Positions 55,031 through 64,000 of a stretch of 64,000 nt of DNA are shown piece after piece; within the stretch, counting starts at the first letter, position 1; the number at the start of each line of letters is the position of its first letter. This DNA comes from Capitulum mitella (Eukaryota > Arthropoda > Thecostraca > Pollicipedomorpha > Pollicipedidae): contig CP099849.1 of assembly GCA_030062745.1 (NCBI GenBank), positions 25,780,144 to 25,844,143 on the forward strand, in the 5' to 3' direction. A program made the translations under genes and the position numbers. The notes under the pieces are model-generated. The model ran no database searches. It was not told the origin of the DNA and saw nothing but the letters and a program-made list of their open reading frames with translations.

Positions 55031-55555
55031 TGGAAGACGAGCTCTCGAGACTGACGGACAGCTCGCGTGGTTAGCCAGGAGCGAGCTCTCGGAAGGTCAA
55101 GCGGAGGTTAGTCGGAATGACGGTATGTCGTAAACAATGCCAACGCCGCCAGGCTAAAGCCACGTAAATCGTCCTGACACGAAAAATTAGCAAGATGGCC
55201 GGGAGCGATCTGTTTCTATGAAAACAAATCAATCTTATCAGTATCACGAGTGACAAATTTTGAGGTCGCAACGAAAGCCTGAAGCTGATTAAGAAACTTG
55301 AATGAGGTGACACGATCACGGGCCACGATAAACAATGATCATCCAAATAAAATTCGTTTAAACTGCAATTCACGAACACGATATATCCTAACCAATGACT
55401 GGCAGCGCATAAAAAGAGTATTTTGAAGGATTTCGCATCTAAATATAAAAACACCTAAATACATGGATGTCAAACCGATACAGTATTCCAGTCCAACGCA
55501 TCGATGAAACTTCCCAAGTCACGGCTCACTTTCAATTTCCAGCTCACTTTCCTTA
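55031..55555. other. Unassigned DNA upstream of the first visible alkaline phosphatase exon
   Basis: Probably intron. No exon with the expected GDGMG motif was found on the minus strand. Confidence 0.4.
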
Positions 55556-55935
55556 GACGCGTGCACGTCGGCACGAGGTCAGCTGTGTCCCGGTATGTAC
55601 GCGACGCCACATATGTTCTAGGGCACACGCGGGGTCAACCGTATTTTGCGGTCCACGAAATGTCGCAGCTATCCCATAGGGTGCACAACAAGTCAGTTGT
55701 ATTTCGAGGTCCTCGAGAGGAGGTCCAATTTGTGCCCCGAGGTAGCGGGCCCATTGTGCCCCGTAGTCCACAAGAGGAGGTCGCAACTGTGTCCCAGGGC
55801 ACATACAAGGTCACTTCTGTGCCAGGGTTCAAGACAGATCACAGCTGTGTCCCAACGTGCATGCGAGGCCATTTGTGTCCCGGAGTTCCCGCAACGTCTG
55901 CTGTGTCGCGGGATCCACGTGACGTCACCCGTGAC
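55556..55935. repeat. Degenerate tandem repeat (GAGGTCNCAACTGTGTCCC-like)
   Basis: Irregular units of about 30-45 bp containing variants of CACGAGGTCAGCTGTGTCCC and CAAGTCAGTTGTATTTCG. The overlapping open frames on both strands (up to 219 codons) derive from it. Confidence 0.65.
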
Positions 55936-58900
55936 ACTCATTCTGTGCGGGACTGTGTTTTGCTATTCCCACTTGTTGGCCTCTTCTGCACCTTCTGCCA
56001 GACAGCCTGCGCGGCAAGCTCACTGCATTCCGCTACAGCCGTTTCGCACTGCCGAAAAAGGAGGACGGCATTGTCTGCACGGGTGACGGAGTCGACCTCC
56101 ACCGCGTCATGCTCGAGGGAGCAGGAACTCGTCCGCCTGCCTATTTCCAAAACTTTGTCCTAGCCCTGTACCGAAACGGGGCGATAGATCGGCAAGTACA
56201 GCGCACCGTTTCAAACGTCTCATGCTTCACTGCGTCGACACGTTTGCTGGCTTTCATCACGTTGCAGCTTACCGTCAGACCTTGCGAAGTGTTTGCAGTG
56301 TCATTTTTGCCCACAGAGACAGCATGGAAAACGTCAGACCTGGCTGGCGCAAACTGTTGTCGCGCTTTAGGTCTGTTTGCTCGGCCATCGACGGCCAGGT
56401 TGGAGCAAAACGCCATTATTTACGGCCGTAATTGAGCTGCCAATCGCGTGGCTCCTAGCACTTGTCATTACGTGTCATTATGTGCTACAGTCAAGCGATG
56501 AAAATACGCAAAATGCTGTTTGTGCGTACTTTTACGGACTGGGAGCAATGCAGACAATTCCACGACCACGACGACCTGATGCGCACCACGGCGCGGCTCA
56601 ATGTACTACCTGTCGTGTCTCCCAGAAGACTAACGCGTCTTCTGGTCGCGTTACGGTTTGGCACGTCCTTTCCCCGCCGCGTCGAAACTGAATGAAACCA
56701 CTCTCGAACCCGTCAGCGACTGCACCACGATGTCACAGAGGCTGGGGCTTCAGCGCCGCACACTTGCCGCATCAGTGCCGGAATGCTATAACCAACTTGC
56801 TGTGTACTCGAGGCGGTGCACGGGGTAGTGGTGGCGTGCAAGCTGGTTTGGTGACGGAGACGGCTCGTACACCGCGGGCAGAGAGAAGGTCGTCCCCGTG
56901 AACAGGGTTCTCGTTTGCATTCTTCAGCGGGAGCCATACCTCCCCCCAATGTAGATGTTGGCCCGTCCAGAAGTGATGTTGCCTCCCCCGATATTTCCTG
57001 TCAGTTTTAAGAACAGAAAGATGGTTTGTTATTTGATAAAACTCAAAAACAGGAATTCCCATTAGTCAAGCGTGTGTTAAATCCGTTCAGAAACTCACAT
57101 TCGAGGAAGGACAGGCTGTCAGCTCCTCGGCTCGGTCCCCCTACCATTTACACAAAACGACACCTCTGCCCGAAAATAATGCTGCAATTTAGAGGAAGAT
57201 GGCAAGTTTTCTGGTCTCAAGACAGCCGCCTCCTGCCGCACACTGAAATGCTTCACGATAGGGAAAAAAACAAAAACAAAATTCTAAACACTCGGAGAGA
57301 CAAGCATCCTCCAGAAAAATGAAGCGACTAGCTTTATAAAAGGTAAAAAGGACAAGATAGGGTCAGCCAATGCTCTATATGTCCAGGGTCAACATCTCGG
57401 CTCCATGGCTTTCTTCAGGACACAATGTGCGTTTTTGTTTTTCAAGCCCATTTTCAAAATTTGGAATATTTAACGTGACACGTGATATAACGCGAGATTA
57501 TCCATGAAGAAAGCAGTAAATCCGAAACGTTGATCATATCTCGTGTTTTTAACATTTTTCAAACACCTTGCCATTCTAAACTTTAAGTGATTGGCTGCTG
57601 TGGTGCTGGCCAGCATGAAACTAATTGACCTGCCGCTGACGTTGCCGACGAACACAACCTCTTCCGGCCAGAGGCCGCTCGGCATGACGTAAAGATTAGA
57701 GACGTGGCTGACAGCTACAACGGGCCAGGCAGACGCGTCGTAACCGCATGGCCATTTGCGCAGTTCACAGTGACGTGCTGAGAAAAAGTGGTCCTGACCA
57801 CAGTGATGGAAAAATTCGTGCGCGCCAAGGTTTGAAGGATTAACACGTCTGGCGATGGTAGTGACCTGATAACGATCATGATTTTTGTGCCCACCTTGGC
57901 GTCTCTCGCGCTGTTCTCGCACATAGAGGAATGCCCAAGCCGTTGAGGGGCTAAAAACCCACCAGGAATATATGACCCACAGGAATATAGACCTTGTCGC
58001 CAGTTCTTGTGCCCCTGCCGCTCAGCGCCGTCCTCCTCGATCGTGAGTACGTCGTACTCACCCCCTGCCCTGTTCCCTGTTGGCGCCGAGGGATTACGGG
58101 AGACAGTCAGGGCTTTGGTTTCACCTTTCATCAGAAAGCCGGGCCCACTGGCCCAATGGCCAGTACCCCGCCCTTTTTTCCTTTGAAACCCGTATCCTAA
58201 TTTGATAAACAGGTTATCTGATTCCCTCGTTTATTCACAACGGTAAAGTAAACCGAACGAAATCCGGGGCAAATCGGCGTTTAGGGTAAGGCAAGAAATG
58301 TCAAACAAGTAAATAAACAAAACAAGGTTCGTCGGCAAACCTCGCCTAGCCCTGTGTAGTCAGACACTGACGTGACCTGTGCGACACCAACGCCGGACAT
58401 TTTGTTCCTTCCTGACTGCTGCGATGTTCGACGTCCTACCGGGGGTTGCGGCACAATCGCTGGCCGCCAACAGGCAGAGCACGTAATCGCTGACAATTTC
58501 ATTTCAGCCCGTTTGTCGTCACACTTGGAGCTATATCAATTTTCTCGAGCAATTTCGTTACCAACCATCTCTGCTGGTGTTTGCAGAATGTGTTGCAAAT
58601 CCCGTGGACGGCGGGGAACTTCGTAACGTGGAACTCGTGTCCCGCTTCTCAGTATCGCTGCTGCAAGATTTCTATCGAAGGCGCTCACAAAAGCGAACCC
58701 GTGCCAGGCGCATGCGCCTGCCGAGAGGACGAAGTGAGGCGGCCTGCAGACAGTCCTAACTGCGCCATGGGATGATACGCGCGTCGCACCGCGTCCCGAG
58801 GCCAGCGTCTTGCCAGTTGTCTCAGTGACGGTCGTCTCGACACCCCATAGGTAACGTCCCAACCGTCCCGGCGACAGAACTATCAGCCATCTCTTCCTCC

Positions 58901-58999
58901 GCCCATGGCGACGGGGGCTCGCCACCCGAGACGTCACTTCACCACGGACCGGGCGGAAGTACCTCGCCGCCTAATGAGACGTCACATTCCTAGGGTCCT
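55936..58999. other. Unassigned DNA
   Basis: About 3 kb with overlapping open frames on both strands at 56.1-56.7 kb and 57.5-58.1 kb. None has a recognisable domain, and the frames compete with one another, so I call no gene. Confidence 0.35.
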
Positions 59000-59309
59000 C
59001 TCCTGAGCCCTGGTGACGTCGGGAGACCCTCTCCTGACCTCTGGTGGCGCCGGAAGACTTGCTCCTGACCTCTGGTGACGCTGGAAGGCCCGCTCCTGAC
59101 CTCTGGTGACGCCGGAACACCCTCTCCTGACCTCTGGCGACGCCGGAAGACCCTCTCCTGACCTCTGGTGACGCCGGAAGACCCTCTCCTGGCCTCTGGT
59201 GACGCCGGAACACCCTCTCCTAACCTCTGGTGATGCCGGAAAACTCGCTCCTGACCTCTGGTGGCGCCGGAAAACTCGCTCCTGACCTCTGGTGACGCCG
59301 GAAGACGGG
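59000..59309. repeat. 31-bp minisatellite, exactly ten units
   Basis: Ten contiguous 31-bp units starting at 59000, each CTCCTGACCTCTGGTGACGC plus CGGAAGACCCT with a few substitutions. No length variation is seen. The minus-strand open frames (RRHQRSG-like repeats in shifting frames) are by-products. The array ends directly at a CpG-rich block. Confidence 0.95.
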
Positions 59310-59665
59310 AGGCGGCGACGCCCGGCACGGTCTGCGCGGCGGCCGCGGCCGGTCCGCCTGGTCCACTGCCACCGGCCGGCTCCGGACGGTGGCGCCCGGC
59401 CAGACGGGCAGACAACGGGTCCGGCCAGCCGGCCCGGCCCGGCCGCGCTCACCGCCAGCACGCGATCGGCGCCCGCGGACGCCGGCCGGGCCGCGCGCCG
59501 TTCGAAGAAGCCGCGGAAACGGCGCGCCACCGCCGCCGCCGCCGCGGCGGCCTCAAGGACTATGATTCACTCTCGGCCGGCCCCGTCCCACCGGTCGGCA
59601 AGGTGAGCGGGCGGTGGCGCGCCGAGGGTGGGACGAGCCGTTCGCCGCTACGCCCGAGGCCCGCT
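59310..59665. other. CpG-rich block
   Basis: About 350 bp of high CpG density with open frames on both strands, adjacent to the 31-bp minisatellite. It is a possible promoter or first exon by composition only. Confidence 0.3.
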
Positions 59666-60824
59666 TCTCAGGAACGCACGCCGCCGAGGTGCGCGCTGAG
59701 CCACCAGGTCGCAGGAATCCTCAGCACAACAGCATGTGATACTGGCACTACACGCTCTGACTGTTACGCTCGTACTTATGTAGAGGCGGTTGTATTGCTT
59801 AATACATAAGCGTAAATTTGATCACATGTTCATTTTTTCAGTCTGCAAAGGAGATGCGTTTAAACTACGGGCAATATCGGAACATTCAGCTGCTTATGTC
59901 GAAGACCAATGTTGAAGCGATAACTATTTCACTTCATGCTGCCACTGTGATTTTGGTCGTCAGTTGTGCGTTTTACGAGATGTAAAAAGAGCTATCATTT
60001 TTTTTTGGGGGGGGCAACTGTAATAGGATAACTGGAGACGTCAATGTCACTAGTTATGCGCATACTGTATCCGTTTCTAGCTTCGTTTCCAATTTCATTA
60101 CTCCTTGCAACGTACGAAATCCCAAACCAAATTAAAGATGATTTCATGACGTTCCTGTGACATCATGACATCAGTTTCAGTGACACTGAGAAACCACTTT
60201 TCACGCTCCATTGGATTACAAAAATTCATGTCTCGTTAAGCACAAATAATTCACAACGCCGTTATGAAAACGTTAAAAAACCGTTACGAAAACATTACAT
60301 CGACTACTATTACCTTCAGTTTAGTAGCCCGCACCTACAGCTCAGGGTTTAGACAATGTCCTGTTTCAAATCACTGATGAATCTGAGCAATCCAAACGCT
60401 CTAACATGGCAATATTGTCGTTTTCTTTCATTCTGTAGCAGCAACACATCTGCTTAACAGGCGTCTGTCATCACATCGACGACAGGATACAGCGTATCGC
60501 TGACAATGGCGAGATCCGATCCATATTTCTTCCCGTGCTGCAGTCAGCACAGATGAAATGGCCGAAACTTAACAGCTGGATGCCTCGACATTTGCGTCCA
60601 TTGCACGTGCCAGGAAAGCAAAAGCGCCCGGTGGAAGGTAACTGTTTTTCTGTATTTGACAACGAAAAGCGTCCACTTTCCTCAGCAGCCCCCAAAAACA
60701 GCATAGAGCAGCCTCGCTCTTCGCACGACTTGCCTACTCGCCCCTCCCACCTGACTGTTGGACATTTCCAGTGCCGGTTGCCCGAGCAGACCAACAAGAG
60801 ACCTCCTTACCGGGCGTTCAGTGG
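59666..60824. other. Unassigned DNA
   Basis: Ordinary sequence with a short T-run/G-run (59998-60014). A minus frame at 60471-60797 (108 codons) is unrecognised. Confidence 0.4.
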
Positions 60825-61035
60825 AACATGTGCACGGCTGCCGGGCAAGCAGCAGAACATATGCACAGTGTTAGGTGTGCAGCGGGATATGTGCAATGTC
60901 AGGCATGCATAAACTTGTGCACAATGCCAGATGTGCAGCAGGGCATGCACAGGATCAGGCGTGCAGGGGGCATGTGCACAGTGCTAGGCGTGCACCGGGA
61001 CACGTGCACGACGCCACGCGCTTGGCGGGAACGTA
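60825..61035. repeat. Degenerate repeat of about 30 bp (GTGCACAGTGCTAGGCGTGCA-like)
   Basis: About seven irregular units, each with a GTGCAC core and an AGGCGTGCA-type segment, length 26-33 bp. Confidence 0.7.
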
Positions 61036-61384
61036 CAAAGTATTTTTTACACACGTTATAAAACGTGTGGTCATCTGATGCTGCATCAGTCCCTTCTTCA
61101 AAGCCAGATAGCAACACCTAGTCTACAGAACGCCGCGCAGCCATCTGGAATATGATGTCATCATGACACTGAATGAAACGTAACTAATTAGTTTTGCAGC
61201 AAGTCCCCAAAAACGCTCTTTCTTGCAAACAAACTGCTTGTGTGATTTTAGCCCACTGACTGAAACTACGGGCTATAGGTCATGTATTACTAGAGATGTG
61301 AATGTTCCTTTCATTTACCATCTCTTATCGTTGCCCGGACAGGCGCTAAAAATCTCTTTCGTTCCGCACTGTTAAAGACGGTCC
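61036..61384. other. Unassigned DNA
   Basis: About 350 bp of ordinary sequence between the minisatellite and transposon copy 3; nothing recognised. Confidence 0.45.
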
Positions 61385-62387
61385 TTAACCCTATTCTCGG
61401 AGGGCTAGACGGTATGGCCGATTCCCGGCAGGGGGGCGGATTCGGCCCCTCCTGAGATCTCGAGAACTACTTGTCCGATTTCATCGCAACAAACGGCAAT
61501 CGATTTGCCGTCACGTGAACTACATTTTTATCAAAAGAAATTTGCAAAATTTTAAAATTTGTGGATACAGGGGGGCAAAAATGTCAAAATGGGGGGTACT
61601 TTTGGACTTCTTATAACTCCGTCGTTTATGGACCGATTTCGATGAAACTGGCATCAATCGAGAGATTATGGATAGGGCTTTTACCATGGGTATGCAAATT
61701 TGAAATTTTGAGAAAATTTATGGGCGTTCACAGGGTTTCAAAAATAGGAGGATTAGTTTTCTAACAACTGAATGAACAAAAGAGGCAAACACCCTTTTTT
61801 GGCTTCTGCTAGTCATGCTATACTAAAGAAGTACAAATCGCATTACAATGTTTGTATAATGTTAGCATAGGTGGTGCCAGGGACATGAAAAAGGGGGAAC
61901 TGTCACGGTCACACGTTTCTCAGATCAACTTGTGACCTTTGACCTTAAATGACCTCCAGTGACCCTGGGGTCACTTGGAATGATCTCGTGTGCATTTAAT
62001 ATTATCTGTAAACGTTTTCAATTATTTGAATTCACTCTATTTCAAAAATTTCACTTTATGGCTATTGCGATATAGGGTCCGCGCACTGACATTTTAGGTC
62101 ATAGCTCCGTGACCCGACCTGATATCAAGCTGAAACTTGGTACACAAGTAGAGGGCACCATTCTACGTCATATCTATTCCGGGTTTGGCATTTGAAAAAA
62201 CGGCTCCGAAATTATAGCAAAAAAAACAAATTTTGACTTTTGACCTTGACCTGACCTTGTAAAATGACCTCAGATAAACAAACTTATATCTGAATATTGC
62301 CCAACTATTTAGCTATACATCCATATAAAGTTTTAAGTTCTAGCTTTAAAACTCTGTTTTTGGCAGACATTTTCATTTTACCCTTAA
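61385..62387 (+). mobile_element. TTAA-flanked piggyBac-like transposon, copy 3, truncated
   Basis: TTAA at 61385-61388 followed by CCCTATTCTCGG (one change in the terminal repeat). Homology to the other copies continues for 995 bp (61389-62383) and stops at a TTAA (62384-62387), where copy 4 begins. About 205 bp of the right end are missing and do not reappear after copy 4. It shares diagnostic bases with copy 1. Of the AGGTCA array, three half-sites (61933, 61940, 61950) are exact and the fourth is changed. Confidence 0.85.
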
Positions 62388-63600
62388 CCCTATTCCCGGA
62401 GGGCTAGACGGTATAGCCGATTCCCGGCAGGGGGGGCGGATTCGGCCCCCCCTGAGATCTCGAGAACTACTTATCCGATTTCATCGCAACAAACGGCAAT
62501 CGATTTGACGTGACGTGAACTACATTTTGATAAAAAGAAATTTTCAAAATTTTAAAATTTGTGGATACAGGGGGGCAAAAATGTCAAAATGGGGGGTACT
62601 TTTTGACTTCTTATAATTCCGTTGTTTATGGATCGATTTCGATGAAACTGGCATCAATCGAGAGATTATGAATAGGGCGTTTACCATGGGTATGCAAATT
62701 TGAAATTTTGAGAAAATTCATGGGCGTTCACAGGGTTTCAAAAATAGGGGGATTAGTTTTCCAATAACGGAATGAACAAAAGAGGCCAAAACACTTTTTT
62801 AGCTTCTGCTAGTCATGTTATGCTAAAGAAGTACAAATCGCATTACAATGTTTGTATAATGTTAGCATAGGCGGTGCCAGGGACCTAAAAAAGGGGGAAC
62901 TGTCATGGTCACACGTTCTTCAGATCAACTTGTGACCTTTGACCTTAAATGACCTCCAGTGACCTTGGGGTCACCTGGAATGATGTCGTGTGCATTCAAT
63001 ATTATCTGTAAACGTCTTTAATCGATTAAATTCACTCTATTCCAAAAAATTCATTTTTTGGCTTTTGCGATATAGGGTACGTGCACTGACATTTTAGGTC
63101 ATAGCTCCGTGACCCGACCTGATATCAAGTTGAAACTTGGTAGACAAGTAGAGGGCATCTTTCTACGTCATATATATTCCGGGTTAGGTATTTGAAAAAA
63201 CGGCGCCGAAATTATTGCGAAAAAACGAATTTTGACTTTTGACCTTGACCTAACCTTGTAAAGTGACCTCAGATAAACAAAATTACATATGCACATTGCC
63301 CAACTATTTAGCTATATATTCATATAAAGTTTTAAGTTGTATCTTTAAAACTCTGTTTTTGGCAGACATTTTCCTTTTACCCTCAACATGGCCAAAAATG
63401 ACCTGAGGTGCCTCCCAAAAACGTTGCCTGGCTCCGCCCCTGAGCAAAATAGAATTTTGAAATTTTGTCACAGCACGTAGAAAGAATGGCTAGGAAAAGT
63501 GACCAAGTTTCGTAAAGCTGCGTTAAAAAGCCTGGAATTGGCAAGCAAAAAACCCAAGGGGGGGGCGGATTCCGCCCCCCCCTGCCGGGAATAGGGTTAA
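62384..63600 (+). mobile_element. TTAA-flanked piggyBac-like transposon, copy 4
   Basis: A complete 1209-bp element (62388-63596) between TTAA at 62384-62387 and 63597-63600. It has terminal CCCTATTCCCGG and reverse complement, G/C-run hairpins near both ends, and TGACCT half-sites at 62933, 62940, 62950 and 62960. It is nearly identical to copy 2, so these two likely moved most recently. It is non-coding. Confidence 0.9.
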
Positions 63601-63668
63601 TAGTGATGCTCTTAATGAAGACTTGCAAAAGCATTTTGATGTAGAAAACATCGTAGCATAACCTTGTC

Positions 63669-64000
63669 CCCCTTTTCTTGTAAGAGCTTTACGTTATATG
63701 GGATATGAACGACAAACACGAGCGACAGACGACGAATGTACAGGGCAATAACTTGAAATATCCAGATAAAACCTGCATTAATTCACGTCTTCTTGCATAC
63801 CAGATACGATCAAGCCATGATATCCTGAAAAAGTGTTATGGATGAAACGTCATTTATGCATCTTGGCAAAAAACGGTTTCTGGTATCAAATATGATGGTA
63901 CAATGTTACCGTGCTAAAGGACAGTTCTAAATAACATCGTACCCCTTTTCTTGTAAGAGCGTCACCTTCCCTGCGATACGAACGAAAAGACGAAAGACAG
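63669..64000. repeat. Possible tandem repeat with 273-bp period, cut by window end
   Basis: CCCCTTTTCTTGTAAGAGC occurs exactly at 63669-63687 and 63942-63960. In both places it is preceded by an AACATCGTA-like and followed by a GATAYGAACGA...GACGA-like segment. Two units are too few to call a satellite. Confidence 0.45.

Noticed and set aside
55504-56163. 219-codon plus-strand open frame
   Set aside because: Its first half is a degenerate tandem repeat and the remainder shows no known motif; minus-strand frames are open over the same region.
57596-57720. Minus-strand EEVVFVGNVSGRS-like peptide considered as the missing alkaline phosphatase N-terminal exon
   Set aside because: It lacks the obligatory GDG metal/phosphate motif, the flanking residues do not match, and no suitable splice donor is present.
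58982-59530. Minus-strand open frames of 140-180 codons with RRHQRSG-type repeats
   Set aside because: They come from the 31-bp minisatellite and adjacent CpG-rich DNA. 31 is not a multiple of three, so the repeat passes through all frames, which is not protein-like.
61561-61764. Open frame of about 70 codons with similar peptide in transposon copies 2, 3 and 4
   Set aside because: It is open only because the copies are homologous. In copy 1 a one-base length difference breaks the frame, and the peptide has no transposase or other domain features.

Overview
This is a window of an animal nuclear genome: introns have GT-AG ends, coding exons are separated by kilobases of non-coding DNA, tandem and dispersed repeats are abundant, and there are no prokaryotic operons, rRNA or confident tRNA genes. 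The one long coding exon encodes an acetylcholinesterase of the arthropod ace-1 type (conserved arthropod Cys beside the acyl pocket, an LNVV-type motif after the EDC motif, GESAGS). Together with an invertebrate-type alkaline phosphatase, this suggests an arthropod. A crustacean such as a barnacle fits the GC-rich coding sequence, but that is only a guess.

Layout. 1-15.5 kb: CpG-rich patches, minisatellites, a 1.2-kb TTAA-flanked DNA transposon (copy 1) and a 407-bp GA tract; no supported gene. 15.5-17.1 kb, minus strand: the main exon of an acetylcholinesterase, 523 residues, with the catalytic triad complete and the C-terminal exon(s) not found. 17.1-42.8 kb: mostly unassigned DNA with two more TTAA elements (20.2 and 38.4 kb), two strong CpG-rich blocks (23.8 and 30.6 kb), a 33-bp minisatellite and weak candidate exons at 32.9-35.2 kb. 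42.9-54.75 kb, minus strand: seven exons of an alkaline phosphatase whose phases join exactly into 439 C-terminal codons. The first exon(s), with the signal peptide and N-terminal metal site, are not seen. Its introns hold several unrelated minisatellites and TTAA element copy 2. 54.8-64 kb: more minisatellites, including ten 31-bp units, a CpG-rich block, TTAA copies 3 (truncated) and 4 abutting at a TTAA, and the start of a possible satellite with a 273-bp period.

The two enzymes are both secreted or surface-anchored hydrolases on the same strand, but nothing indicates a shared pathway. The most interesting signals are: (i) Ala at the cholinesterase positions equivalent to Gly119 (oxyanion hole) and Gly328, both known as resistance-associated sites in arthropod AChE, with Phe in place of the peripheral-site Trp; and (ii) a group of non-autonomous piggyBac-like TTAA elements whose ends carry G-run/C-run hairpins and whose interiors carry AGGTCA arrays in a fixed DR4-DR4-DR1 arrangement, kept (with one decayed half-site) in all four copies of the 1.2-kb family.
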